Origin: a virus
Direction: 5' to 3' (one strand)
Virus record (IMG/VR): IMGVR_UViG_3300048506_000020
Span: 1-32,374 of that record
DNA length: 32,374 nt
Part shown: positions 16,294-23,957 of the stretch, piece by piece
Position numbering within the stretch: position 1 is the first letter of the stretch
How the letters are laid out: each line of letters opens with the position of its first letter
Translations under genes and position numbers: made by a program
Notes under the pieces: model-generated
The model's input: the letters and a program-made list of their open reading frames with translations, nothing else
Told to the model about the DNA's origin: nothing
Database searches by the model: none

Positions 16294-16367
16294 ACAAAGA
16301 AGTAGAAGAACACAAAGAAGTAAAGGTAGACATACGCAAACTAATTGAAACATTAGATTGCGAATAA
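16224..16367 (+). CDS. Possible GTG-start ORF overlapping pqqA, 47 residues
   Basis: A second frame opens with GTG two bases after the pqqA ATG and runs past the pqqA stop to TAA at 16365-16367, next to the terminator. The part beyond pqqA (PIDKEVEEHKEVKVDIRKL then IETLDCE) looks like a short charged helix and has coding-like codon choice, while the part overlapping pqqA looks unstructured. No better start exists in this frame. It may be a small phage protein, or the remnant of a gene interrupted by the pqqA insertion. Weakly supported. Confidence 0.3.
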   Translation: MDKASSNRNEIRLRSNDVHSQPIDKEVEEHKEVKVDIRKLIETLDCE

Positions 16368-16369
16368 AG

Positions 16370-16395
16370 AAAGGATCTTCGGATCCTTTTCTTTT
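16370..16395 (+). terminator. Intrinsic terminator with UUCG tetraloop
   Basis: AAAGGATC-TTCG-GATCCTTT (8-bp stem, 16370-16377 with 16382-16389) and a TCTTTT tail. It closes the pqqA cassette. Confidence 0.88.
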
Positions 16396-16429
16396 GGCTA
16401 AACAAATCTATTTTAAATTAAAAATAGAC

Positions 16430-16458
16430 TTGACGGGCTAAATAAAAGAGCATATAAT
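16430..16458 (+). promoter_or_regulatory. Sigma70-type promoter for gp32
   Basis: TTGACG (16430-16435), 17-nt spacer, TATAAT (16453-16458). A leader of about 55 nt leads to AAAGGAGG and the gp32 ATG at 16520. A late box lies inside the spacer. Confidence 0.85.
16437..16444 (+). promoter_or_regulatory. Late promoter box nested in the gp32 sigma70 spacer
   Basis: GCTAAATA inside the 17-nt spacer of the sigma70-type promoter. It would allow gp32 to be transcribed both early and late from nearly the same place. Confidence 0.5.
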
Positions 16459-16519
16459 ACATAGTATGCATTAGGCATAAAATGACATTTTTTATTAGGC
16501 AAACAAAGGAGGCTAACAA

Positions 16520-17527
16520 ATGGCATCATTAGCAGAAATTCGTGCAAAACTGCAGGAAGCAAACAATCGCTCAACTGGTAATTCTACTGGAGGCGGTGAC
16601 AACGCAATTTACCCACATTGGAATATGCAAGAAGGCAGAGAAGCCGTGGTAAGATTCTTACCCGACGGTAACACTGACAACACATTCTTTTGGGTAGAAC
16701 GTGCGATGATTAAATTACCATTCGCAGGTATTAAAGGTGAAACGGATAGTCGTAATACTATTGTGCAAGTTCCGTGTGTGGAAATGTACAATGACGGTAC
16801 TACTTGTCCAATTCTATCTGAAGTACGTGGTTGGTTTAAAGACAAATCACTAGAAGATATGGGTCGTAAGTATTGGAAAAAACGTTCATATATCTTCCAA
16901 GGGTTTGTAAACGACGATCCTCTTAACGAAGAGAGAACACCAGAAAATCCTATTCGTAGGTTTATTATTGGTCCACAGATTTATCAAATCATTAAAGGTG
17001 CTTTGATGGATCCGGAGTTGGAAGAGTTACCAACTGATTTCCTTCGTGGTGTTGACTTTAGAATCAAGAAAACATCAAAAGGTGGTTATGCTGACTACTC
17101 AACATCACAATGGTCACGTAAAGAGCGTGCATTGGCTGAGAATGAGAACGCAGCAGTTGAACAACACGGTTTGTTTAACTTATCAGACTTCCTTCCTAAG
17201 AAGCCAGGCGAAGTTGAGCTTAAGGTTATGAAGGAAATGTTTGAAGCATCTGTAGATGGTGAAGCATATGATGCAGATCGTTGGGGACAATATTTCCGTC
17301 CAGCGGGTATGCAACAGCGTACAGGAGATCCGAATAAGGCACCACAAACGCCAGCGGCATCAGCACCTGTAACTGCTCCGACTGCTCCGGCAGCACCAGT
17401 AGCAACTGCTCCAGTAGTAGAAGCAACTGCGGCTCCAGCGGCAGCACCAGAAACAGTAACTACTGAAGACAATGGATCGGGTCGTGCGCAAGACATCCTT
17501 GCAATGATTCGCAACCGTCAGCAATAA
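16520..17527 (+). CDS. 32: Single-stranded DNA-binding protein (gp32)
   Basis: The product is 335 residues. The OB-fold core shows YPHWNMQEGREAVVRFLPDG, IVQVPCVEMYNDGTTCPIL, GRKYWKKRSYIFQGFV, RRFIIGPQIYQII and DFLRGVDFRIKKTSKGGYADY, as in T4-type gp32. Only C86 and C96 are visible where T4 has a His-Cys3 zinc site, so zinc may not be bound in the same way. Residues about 275-315 are a Pro/Ala/Thr linker, and the C-terminus (RAQDILAMIRNRQQ) is a basic helix rather than the purely acidic T4 tail. It coats ssDNA and recruits UvsY/UvsX and replication proteins. A strong AAAGGAGG site precedes the ATG. Confidence 0.95.
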   Translation: MASLAEIRAKLQEANNRSTGNSTGGGDNAIYPHWNMQEGREAVVRFLPDGNTDNTFFWVERAMIKLPFAGIKGETDSRNTIVQVPCVEMYNDGTTCPILSEVRGWFKDKSLEDMGRKYWKKRSYIFQGFVNDDPLNEERTPENPIRRFIIGPQIYQIIKGALMDPELEELPTDFLRGVDFRIKKTSKGGYADYSTSQWSRKERALAENENAAVEQHGLFNLSDFLPKKPGEVELKVMKEMFEASVDGEAYDADRWGQYFRPAGMQQRTGDPNKAPQTPAASAPVTAPTAPAAPVATAPVVEATAAPAAAPETVTTEDNGSGRAQDILAMIRNRQQ

Positions 17528-17536
17528 AAAAGAGTT

Positions 17537-17588
17537 TATGAGAGTTCCGGCAAAAACCTCCGTACGGTAACCAGCGAGGTCTCTCATA
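17537..17588 (+). ncRNA. Structured RNA candidate in the gp32-uvsX gap, possible pseudoknot
   Basis: An 8-bp perfect outer helix, TATGAGAG (17537-17544) with CTCTCATA (17581-17588), encloses ACCTC (17556-17560) with GAGGT (17576-17580). A further pairing of TTCCG (17545-17549) with CGGTAA (17565-17570, one bulged T) would cross it, giving an H-type pseudoknot stacked on the outer helix. There is no T tract, so it is not a terminator. It ends 22 nt before the uvsX ATG, next to AAAGGAAAGG. I do not recognise a known riboswitch class; translational control of uvsX or processing of the gp32 mRNA are possible roles. Confidence 0.5.
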
Positions 17589-17610
17589 CTTTAACAAAGG
17601 AAAGGTAATT

Positions 17611-18690
17611 ATGGCAAAAGCGTTTGACGTAACTAAATTTAGAAAGAGTCTTACAAAGTCTATTGACGGACTTGGTATTGGCTTTAATGATCCTACAGAT
17701 TGGATCAGCACAGGCAACTATGCACTTAACTATCTTGTAAGTGGCGACTTCCACAAAGGTGTTCCACTAGGCAAGGTAACTGTATTAGCAGGAGAATCGG
17801 GTGCAGGTAAATCATATATTGCTGCCGGTAATATTGTAAAATCGGCACAACAACAAGGTATCTTTGTAGTACTAATTGACACAGAGAATGCCTTAGATGA
17901 GAAATGGCTACACGCATTAGATGTAGACACATCTCCAGAAAAGATTCTTAAACTTAATATGTCAATGATTGATGATGTTGCTAAAACAATATCAGAGTTT
18001 ATGAAAGAATACAGAGATATGGCAGAAGAAGAACGCCCTAAAGTATTGTTTGTAATTGACTCACTTGGTATGTTACTAACACCTACAGATGTTGATCAGT
18101 TTAACAAAGGTGATATGAAAGGTGATATGGGTCGTAAGCCTAAAGCACTAACATCACTTGTACGTAATACTGTTAATATGATTGGTAGTTATAACGTAGG
18201 TATGGTATGTACTAACCACACATATGCATCACAAGATATGTTTGATCCAGATGACAAGATTAGTGGTGGACAAGGCTTTATCTATGCATCAAGTATTGTT
18301 GTTGCTATGCGTAAACTTAAACTAAAAGTAGACGCAGATGGTAATAAGACTACTACAGTACAAGGTATTCGTGCTGCGTGTAAAGTTATGAAAACACGTT
18401 ATGCAAAGCCGTTTGAAGCAGTACAAGTACAGATTCCATATGAAACAGGAATGGATCCATACAGTGGCTGTGTTGACTTGTTTGAAGCAAAAGGTTTGCT
18501 GAAGAAAGATGGTAATCGACTTAAATATACAGACTTAAATGGGGAGGTCCATTTAGAGTATCGTAAAAACTGGACTGGCGATAAACTAAACTTAATTATG
18601 GAAGAGCTTGGTAAAGAGCCAGAGACTGTAGAAGTAGAGGAACCAGTCGAAGTCGAGTTAGAGGAACCAGTAACAAGCAACGGAGAATAA
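17611..18690 (+). CDS. uvsX: UvsX, RecA-like recombinase
   Basis: The product is 359 residues (T4 UvsX 391). Residues about 60-69 form the Walker A GESGAGKSYI, followed by LIDTENALDEKWL, VLFVIDSLGML (Walker B, about 144-154), then TSLVRNTVNMIG and NHTYASQDMFDPDDKISGG (DNA-binding loop region). It forms filaments on ssDNA, with UvsY loading it onto gp32-coated strands, and drives recombination-dependent replication. The C-terminus is an acidic VEVEEPVEVELEEPV tail. Ribosome site AAAGGAAAGG. It is preceded by the structured RNA candidate and followed at once by two small genes. Confidence 0.96.
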   Translation: MAKAFDVTKFRKSLTKSIDGLGIGFNDPTDWISTGNYALNYLVSGDFHKGVPLGKVTVLAGESGAGKSYIAAGNIVKSAQQQGIFVVLIDTENALDEKWLHALDVDTSPEKILKLNMSMIDDVAKTISEFMKEYRDMAEEERPKVLFVIDSLGMLLTPTDVDQFNKGDMKGDMGRKPKALTSLVRNTVNMIGSYNVGMVCTNHTYASQDMFDPDDKISGGQGFIYASSIVVAMRKLKLKVDADGNKTTTVQGIRAACKVMKTRYAKPFEAVQVQIPYETGMDPYSGCVDLFEAKGLLKKDGNRLKYTDLNGEVHLEYRKNWTGDKLNLIMEELGKEPETVEVEEPVEVELEEPVTSNGE

Positions 18691-18695
18691 AAAGT

Positions 18696-18932
18696 ATGAA
18701 TAGTGATCTAATAGCAGATATATGGACTATAATGGTTGAACACATCGAAGAGAAGAAAAAGAAAGATGTGGCAGCAAGTTATATAAATGCGCTACTAGAT
18801 TATGGTGTGAGCGAATCAGTTATTCAAGGACTGTTTGGCATTGACACTTATCTAGATGAAGCAGTCGAATACGTCTTGGATGATGAAGAAGTCGAAGACT
18901 ATGATGAAGATGAAGATGATCGTTGGGATTAA
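18696..18932 (+). CDS. Small acidic protein between uvsX and uvsY, function unknown
   Basis: The product is 78 residues. A helical N-terminal part (DLIADIWTIMVEHIEEKKKK) leads into YINALLDYGVSESVIQGLFG, LDEAVEYVL and a C-terminus that is almost all Asp/Glu, ending RWD. A protein of this size and character is found next to uvsX in marine T4-like phages; I know of no function. It starts 5 nt after the uvsX stop with GGAG upstream and is spaced 3 nt from uvsY, so it is co-expressed with the recombination proteins and may bind one of them. Confidence 0.65.
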   Translation: MNSDLIADIWTIMVEHIEEKKKKDVAASYINALLDYGVSESVIQGLFGIDTYLDEAVEYVLDDEEVEDYDEDEDDRWD

Positions 18933-18935
18933 AGT

Positions 18936-19394
18936 ATGACAAATTGGTATGATCTAGTTTCGAAAGACATCAGCAAGATACCAGACGCTGTTGATTATTT
19001 CAATACGGAACTAATATCTGCAAAAGCAGAAATTAAAATTACTGGACGGATCGAGAAAGCATCAGCACACTTGCCTGCTTCCGTAGAAACTAGATTCAGC
19101 CAACTTCAAGAAATTGAAGCGATACTTGAATATCTTAATATTGAACTTCGTAGATTACGATCTTCACACTTTAGAAAATACGTTGAAAACTATCAAAGAC
19201 AATTAAGTTCACGTGATGCAGAGAAATTTGTAGACGGTGAAGCAGACGTAGTTGACTTTGAAAAAATTATTAACGAATTTGCTCTTATACGAAATAAGTG
19301 GTTAGGGATTATTAAAGGACTTGATCAGAAACAGTGGCAATTGACTAACATTGTTAAGTTAAGAACTGCTGGACTTGATGATGCTACTTTGTAA
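18936..19394 (+). CDS. uvsY: UvsY, recombination mediator protein
   Basis: The product is 152 residues (T4 UvsY 137). It is helical throughout: an N-terminal WYDLVSKDISKIPDAVDYFN segment, AKAEIKITGRIEKASAHLPA in the DNA-binding region, then an ELRRLRSSHFRKYVENYQRQ helix and a C-terminal KWLGIIKGLDQKQWQLTNIV helix used for oligomerisation in T4. UvsY forms heptamers that load UvsX onto gp32-covered ssDNA. It follows uvsX and a 78-residue gene in one operon. Its 3' end overlaps by 11 nt the convergent P-loop kinase gene, with no terminator between them. Confidence 0.85.
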   Translation: MTNWYDLVSKDISKIPDAVDYFNTELISAKAEIKITGRIEKASAHLPASVETRFSQLQEIEAILEYLNIELRRLRSSHFRKYVENYQRQLSSRDAEKFVDGEADVVDFEKIINEFALIRNKWLGIIKGLDQKQWQLTNIVKLRTAGLDDATL

Positions 19395-19758
19395 TTTCTA
19401 ACGCTTTTTTCTTTTTCTCAAGATAATTTTTTACTACATCCGCAAGTTGTGCGTGTGTATCATTAAACCACGTGGCTACGTGATAATTAAATTTTTTAGG
19501 TTTTTGAAAATCTGAATTGCTAGTTACTGTATCCATCCAAACAATATAGTCTGGTTCTAAGTAATCTTTAGCATCATTTGAGTTACAGCGTTTGTCGATT
19601 ATTACAATCTTGCCTGCTGCAACTATACCATCTACGTATCCACGTAGTTCATTTTGGTAACTATCTTTGTTAATATAAACTCCACCAACCAGCTCTGCGA
19701 ATGGTTTTGCTAGTGTTGTTTTACCTGACCCTTCTGGTCCACAAATTAGTATTTTCAA
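19384..19758 (-). CDS. Small P-loop kinase, adenylylsulfate-kinase-like
   Basis: The product is 124 residues from a TTG start. Residues 7-14 are a GPEGSGKT P-loop, followed by VYINKDSYQNELRG, IVIIDKRCNSNDAKDYL and VWMDTV. The order (P-loop, short lid helix, V-I-I-D-K/R segment) is that of APS kinase/CysC-like small kinases, but it is shorter (about 200 is usual) and the substrate is unknown. The start is fixed by AAGGAGG (19770-19764, minus strand) 5 nt before TTG 19758; there is no in-frame ATG. A minus-strand TGTAAATA box is at 19790-19783. The product may supply an activated group for the neighbouring glycan genes. Confidence 0.7.
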   Translation of the reverse strand: MKILICGPEGSGKTTLAKPFAELVGGVYINKDSYQNELRGYVDGIVAAGKIVIIDKRCNSNDAKDYLEPDYIVWMDTVTSNSDFQKPKKFNYHVATWFNDTHAQLADVVKNYLEKKKKALEITK

Positions 19759-19782
19759 TATGTCCTCCTTGTTTCACTTCTA

Positions 19783-19790
19783 TATTTACA
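19783..19790 (-). promoter_or_regulatory. Late promoter box for the P-loop kinase (minus strand)
   Basis: Minus-strand TGTAAATA, giving a leader of about 19 nt that contains AAGGAGG. It is divergent from the TATAAATA at 19804-19811, only 13 bp away. Confidence 0.5.
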
Positions 19791-19803
19791 CATAAACTGA
19801 GCA

Positions 19804-19811
19804 TATAAATA
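19804..19811 (+). promoter_or_regulatory. T4-type late promoter box, perfect TATAAATA, leaderless type, for the glycan operon
   Basis: TATAAATA, then GAAGT (5 nt), then ATG at 19817. It is the only promoter seen for the overlapping run of genes 19817-25622. Confidence 0.78.
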
Positions 19812-19816
19812 GAAGT

Positions 19817-20587
19817 ATGAAAACAATTGTATTAGTAACCGGTGGCTTTGACCCACTACACAGTGGACACATTGCCTATTTCAAAGAAGCAAAGAAGCTC
19901 GGCGACAAACTTATTGTTGGCGTGAATAGTGACGATTGGCTTACACGTAAAAAAGGCAGACCATTTATGCCTTTTGATGAACGTCTTGCAATCATTAGAG
20001 AACTAGCAGTCGTAGATGATGTACTTTCGTTTGATGATAGTGACGATAGTGCGTGTGGTGCAATTTTTAAAGCAATGGCCACAAACGGCGCAGTTAAAAT
20101 TCTATTTGCAAATGGTGGCGATAGAGAACAAACTAATATTCCTGAATACGAAACATACGGTGATCATCCTAATGTAGAATTTGCATTTGGTGTAGGTGGC
20201 CAAGATAAAAAGAATTCAAGTAGTTGGATACTTCAAGAATGGAAAAATCCTAAGACAGAACGTGCTTGGGGCTATTATAGAGTACTTCACGAATACGGTA
20301 AAAAAGTTAAAGTAAAAGAACTTACTGTAGAGCCAGGTAAAAAACTTAGTATGCAACGTCATCAAGATAGAGCAGAACATTGGTTTGTAGCAAAGGGCGA
20401 AGCAAGTGTATATACTATTAACAACGCAACAGACTACGAACTTCGTGGCACATTCAAAGAACACAAGTCACTGCACATAGGTAATAAGGAGTGGCATATG
20501 TTAGCAAATGAAACAGATAAACCGCTTCAAATAGTAGAAATTCAATACGGACGTAATTGTGTTGAAGAGGATATCGAACGCAAATGA
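19817..20587 (+). CDS. Nucleotidyltransferase-cupin fusion for sugar activation
   Basis: The product is 256 residues in two parts. The N-terminal 140 residues are a cytidylyltransferase-like domain: VTGGFDPLHSGHIAYFKEAK with the HxGH motif at 15-18, VGVNSDDWLTRKKGRP and a KNSSSWILQEW segment in the place of the ISSTS motif, as in RfaE/HldE C-domains and TagD. The C-terminal 100 residues are a cupin of the mannose-6-phosphate isomerase type II class (VKELTVEPGKKLSMQRHQDR, then AEHWFVAKGEASVY). I infer activation and isomerisation steps for an unusual sugar. It is the first gene of the glycan operon; its stop overlaps the next ATG. Confidence 0.82.
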   Translation: MKTIVLVTGGFDPLHSGHIAYFKEAKKLGDKLIVGVNSDDWLTRKKGRPFMPFDERLAIIRELAVVDDVLSFDDSDDSACGAIFKAMATNGAVKILFANGGDREQTNIPEYETYGDHPNVEFAFGVGGQDKKNSSSWILQEWKNPKTERAWGYYRVLHEYGKKVKVKELTVEPGKKLSMQRHQDRAEHWFVAKGEASVYTINNATDYELRGTFKEHKSLHIGNKEWHMLANETDKPLQIVEIQYGRNCVEEDIERK

Positions 20588-21396
20588 ACGATTGGATATT
20601 CTTAAGTAAGGATAATAAAGATCCGTATATTAATGAATTTGCAGCAGGTTGTAAATCTAGTACAACCGATGCCAACGACTTTAAGTATGACAGTGAAGAT
20701 GAACGTCCAATCGTGCTCAGAGGAATACTTAAAAAGAAAATTATGCACAAGTGTTTTGAAGATAATAGAGATTTCTATTATATGGATACAGGATACTTTG
20801 GCAATGAAGTTACAAAAAGCAATCCTAACGGTTGGAAGTATTGGCACAGAATTGTTAAAAACGATTTACAACACGGCAATATTATTGAACGACCAGATGA
20901 CAGATTTAAACAGTTTAAGAAAGAGTTTGCGCCTTGGAAGAAAAGCGGACGTAAAATTTTAATTGCTGCTCCTGATGAAAAGCCTTGTAAATTCTACGGT
21001 ATTAATTTGGAAGAGTGGTTGCACACAACTGTTGCTCAATTAAAAAAATACACTGATCGTCCTATCGAAGTAAGACGCCGAGATAAACAAAGAAGCACAC
21101 GTTTAACAGATACATTAGAACAAGCATTAAACAAAGATGTATTTGCACTAGTTACATTCAACAGCAATGCAGCAACAGAGTCAGTATTTCACGGTATACC
21201 TGTGTTTCCACTAGCACCTGCAAACTCTGCAATAGCAGTTGGGAGTAAAGATTTAAGTCTAATAGAAACACCTTACTATCCATCAGAAGATAAAAGATAT
21301 GCTTGGGGTTGTCATTTAGCATACGGCCAATATCACGTAAGTGAATTAAGAACAGGCAAGGCCAAAAAACTTTTGGAGGAACAATGGAAAAACTAA
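20584..21396 (+). CDS. GT-B-like glycan protein, family copy A
   Basis: The product is 270 residues. Elements shared with the genes at 22066 and 22842: IVLRGI near 44-49, DTGYFGN (68-74), WHRIVKN (87-93), KKYTDRPIEVR (about 155-165) and NSNAATESVFHGIPV (194-208). The last motif resembles the nucleotide-sugar-site segment of capsular/LPS-type GT-B transferases (S-x-A-x-E-x...G-x-P), and the Y-T-D-R-P strand precedes the spot where copies D and E carry an R-x-HP motif, absent here. I infer a glycosyltransferase-fold protein acting on a glycan; activity is uncertain. The ATG overlaps the upstream stop (ATGA). Confidence 0.6.
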   Translation: MNDWIFLSKDNKDPYINEFAAGCKSSTTDANDFKYDSEDERPIVLRGILKKKIMHKCFEDNRDFYYMDTGYFGNEVTKSNPNGWKYWHRIVKNDLQHGNIIERPDDRFKQFKKEFAPWKKSGRKILIAAPDEKPCKFYGINLEEWLHTTVAQLKKYTDRPIEVRRRDKQRSTRLTDTLEQALNKDVFALVTFNSNAATESVFHGIPVFPLAPANSAIAVGSKDLSLIETPYYPSEDKRYAWGCHLAYGQYHVSELRTGKAKKLLEEQWKN

Positions 21397-22073
21397 AAGT
21401 ATTTGTAGGATATGATCCTAGAGAAGACATTGCATATCAAGTATGCAAACACAGCATTGAGTCGAGAAGTCCTAATGCAGAAGTAATACCTTTAATACAA
21501 AAAGATTTAAGAGAGCAAGGGTATTATGACAGACCAATTGACAAACTAGCAAGTACAGAATTTACATTTACAAGATTCTTAGTACCTGAACTAAGCAACT
21601 TTAATGGCTGGGCAATGTTTATGGATTGTGATATGATCCTTACAACAGACATTGCAGAACTATTTGCACAAGCAAATGACGACTATGCTTTAATGTGTGT
21701 AAAGCACGACTATACACCTAAAGCAGGTATTAAAATGGACGGACAAGCACAAACTGTGTATCCACGTAAAAATTGGTCAAGTGTAATGCTTTTTAATTGT
21801 AGTCATCCAAGCAATCAAGATATTAACGTACAACTTGTTAATGATCCAACAGTTACAGGAAAATATTTACATAGATTTAGTTGGCTTGACGATAAAGAAA
21901 TTGGAGAACTAAGTCCGGAGTGGAATTGGTTAGTAGGTTGGTATAAAGAACCACAAGACGGAACTCCAAAACTGTTACACTATACAGAAGGCGGTCCTTG
22001 GTTTGAAAACTACAGACACTGTCAATATAATCAACTATGGAAAAAAGAACTAAGTGAGATGATGAATGGATGA
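21384..22073 (+). CDS. Glycosyltransferase, GT8-like (GT-A fold)
   Basis: The product is 229 residues. It begins with VFVGYDPREDIAYQV (nucleotide-binding strand), has STEFTFTRFLVPEL (about 57-70) and the metal-binding DCD at 81-83 in AMFMDCDMILTTDI, and later KNWSSVMLFN and LLHYTEGGPW. This order is typical of GT8-type retaining transferases that use UDP-sugars with Mn2+. It would add a hexose or similar sugar to a phage- or host-borne acceptor. GGAGG lies just before the ATG, which overlaps copy A by 13 nt, and its end overlaps copy B by 8 nt. Confidence 0.8.
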   Translation: MEKLKVFVGYDPREDIAYQVCKHSIESRSPNAEVIPLIQKDLREQGYYDRPIDKLASTEFTFTRFLVPELSNFNGWAMFMDCDMILTTDIAELFAQANDDYALMCVKHDYTPKAGIKMDGQAQTVYPRKNWSSVMLFNCSHPSNQDINVQLVNDPTVTGKYLHRFSWLDDKEIGELSPEWNWLVGWYKEPQDGTPKLLHYTEGGPWFENYRHCQYNQLWKKELSEMMNG

Positions 22074-22845
22074 AACACTAGGACTTGAAGAATCATTAGT
22101 AAAAGGTAGCAACAACCGTCTTACGTTAGATGCTAACGATACTACTAAGCCGCAAGTTATACGTGGTGTAATCAAAGACCATCATCGAAATAATGCACAA
22201 GCGATTGGAAGAGATTATTGGTATATTGATACAGGTTACTTTGGAAACTTTCCTAGTGCTGGTAACAAGAAAGGCCAAAAGAAGTGGCACCGTGTTGTTA
22301 AAAATGAAAATCAACAAGTTGACATTGTAGATGTTCCATCAGACCGTTGGGAAAGATTAGTTAATGACGATCCAAGACTAGTTTGGAAAGGATGGAAAGA
22401 TTACGATAAAAAAATACTGTTAGTAATGCCTAATCCAAAAGCCTGTAAATGGTATAACATCAATTACGATAAATGGGTTACTGATACACAAGAACAAATT
22501 GCCAAATACAGCGACTTGCCAGTTGAAGTACGTATAAAAGGATCACGCAGAGAACGTAATGCAGGCTATACAATATATGATGCATTTGATAGTGGTGTTT
22601 ATGCTACTGTTGCAATGAATAGTATGGCTGCACTAGAATCAGTTCTATACGGTATTCCTGCTTTTGTAAGTGTTCCGTGTGCTGCTAGTCCTTTAGCATC
22701 AATGGACTTATCACAACTAGCAAATCCAGTTAAACCTAAATTTAAACACATAGAAAGGCATTGTAAGAATCTTGCATACACACAATTTACTATTGAAGAA
22801 ATACAAAGTGGTATTGCATATAAACTTACTGAACAATATCGATGA
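22066..22845 (+). CDS. GT-B-like glycan protein, family copy B
   Basis: The product is 259 residues and is a clear relative of the 20584 gene over its full length: QVIRGVIKDH (30-39), DTGYFGN (55-61), KKWHRVVKN (72-80), QIAKYSDLPVEVR (about 144-156) and NSMAALESVLYGIPA (185-199). As in copy A, the R-x-HP motif of copies D/E is absent. The C-terminal FTIEEIQSGIAYKL matches the ending (E/D)-(E/L)-x-x-G seen in all five copies. Function is inferred only as glycan-modifying. Coupled by 8- and 4-nt overlaps with its neighbours. Confidence 0.6.
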   Translation: MDETLGLEESLVKGSNNRLTLDANDTTKPQVIRGVIKDHHRNNAQAIGRDYWYIDTGYFGNFPSAGNKKGQKKWHRVVKNENQQVDIVDVPSDRWERLVNDDPRLVWKGWKDYDKKILLVMPNPKACKWYNINYDKWVTDTQEQIAKYSDLPVEVRIKGSRRERNAGYTIYDAFDSGVYATVAMNSMAALESVLYGIPAFVSVPCAASPLASMDLSQLANPVKPKFKHIERHCKNLAYTQFTIEEIQSGIAYKLTEQYR

Positions 22846-23957
22846 AACTACTTTTAAATGACAAAGAAATAGCAAACTACTTACTGCACACTATCGGTGT
22901 GCCAGCAGGACTGTATAAATTAAGACCAACTGACAGAAATGCTGCCGAATGTGTACAGGCTTTCCTAAAGCGCAAAAACAAAGTCCGTGAATGGAATATG
23001 AATCCAGAAGTTGCAAGAGCAGAGAAGAAAAAGTTTGCAAATAAACTAAAAAAAGCAGTTGCTAACGATTTAACTGATTATCGTAATGCTGTGAAGCAAG
23101 AAAAATTTAATTTACGTAATGCATACTTTAATACTATTCATAAAGAGATAGAAACACTAATAGAGCATTTCGGCGAAGACAATATTCTTAAAAAATATAA
23201 AAAAAGCGATGTTACAGAGTTTGTAAAAGGCTGCGGACTTAACTTAGACCCTAAAGGGCAGTTAATGCGTAGACATAAGTTCACTAGTTACACAGAAGAT
23301 TGTGTAATTAGAAATACTGTTGGTAATGAAGAATTATTAGTTAATAAAATAGACAATAATCACCCTATGTGGTTTATTGACAGCGGATATACAAACTTTT
23401 TAGAACAAAATAAGAAATGGCATAGACTAGTACGCAACCATTTACATTACGGAGAGTTTTTTCAAGCACCTGCAGATAGATTAGGCAACTTTAAAACGTT
23501 TCCTAAGCCTTGGAGAGAAGACGGCGAGATAATCTACGTAATTGAGCCAGGACCATTTGCTGCAAGTGTATTTCATTGCGATTTAAAGACTTGGAAATAT
23601 GATGTAGCAAGAGAGTTACGTCAGTATACTGACAAGCGCATTAAATTTAGATCCAAAGCACCTAAAAGACAACGCACAAACTTATATAAAGAACTAGCAG
23701 ACGATGATTATTGCTGTGTTGTCAGTATTAATAGTAATGCTGCTACAGAAGCAATTTGGCAAGGTGTACCAGCCATTACATTAGGCGCACACGTAACTAA
23801 TCCAGTAACTGTAGACAAACTAAGTGACATAAACAACCTATATAGGGGTCCATTAGGCGAATGGTTATGTATGTTAAGTTACCAACAGTTTACTAAGGAA
23901 GAAATTGTAACAGGAACAGCAGGGAACTTGGTTAAAAAGTATACGGTCAATGAGTAA
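22842..23957 (+). CDS. GT-B-like glycan protein, family copy C, with extra N-terminal helical region
   Basis: The product is 371 residues. The last 220 align with copies A and B: CVIRNTVG (154-161), FIDSGY (178-183), KKWHRLVRN (191-199), LRQYTDKRIKFR (259-270) and NSNAATEAIWQGVPA (297-311), ending FTKEEIVTGTAGNL. The first 150 residues are a separate Lys-rich, mostly helical part (LKRKNKVREWNMNPEVARAE, KKAVANDLTDYRNAVKQEKF) that A and B lack; it may bind a partner or acceptor. The start overlaps copy B's stop (ATGA), and the end overlaps the next gene by 8 nt. Confidence 0.6.
   Translation: MKLLLNDKEIANYLLHTIGVPAGLYKLRPTDRNAAECVQAFLKRKNKVREWNMNPEVARAEKKKFANKLKKAVANDLTDYRNAVKQEKFNLRNAYFNTIHKEIETLIEHFGEDNILKKYKKSDVTEFVKGCGLNLDPKGQLMRRHKFTSYTEDCVIRNTVGNEELLVNKIDNNHPMWFIDSGYTNFLEQNKKWHRLVRNHLHYGEFFQAPADRLGNFKTFPKPWREDGEIIYVIEPGPFAASVFHCDLKTWKYDVARELRQYTDKRIKFRSKAPKRQRTNLYKELADDDYCCVVSINSNAATEAIWQGVPAITLGAHVTNPVTVDKLSDINNLYRGPLGEWLCMLSYQQFTKEEIVTGTAGNLVKKYTVNE

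Noticed and set aside
16281-16300. Programmed -1 frameshift joining PqqA to the second frame
   Set aside because: No X-XXY-YYZ slippery heptamer, and PqqA ends naturally at its conserved terminal Arg.
17095-17514. 139-codon minus-strand frame inside gp32
   Set aside because: Shadow of the Pro/Ala-rich gp32 linker; no ribosome site and a low-complexity product.
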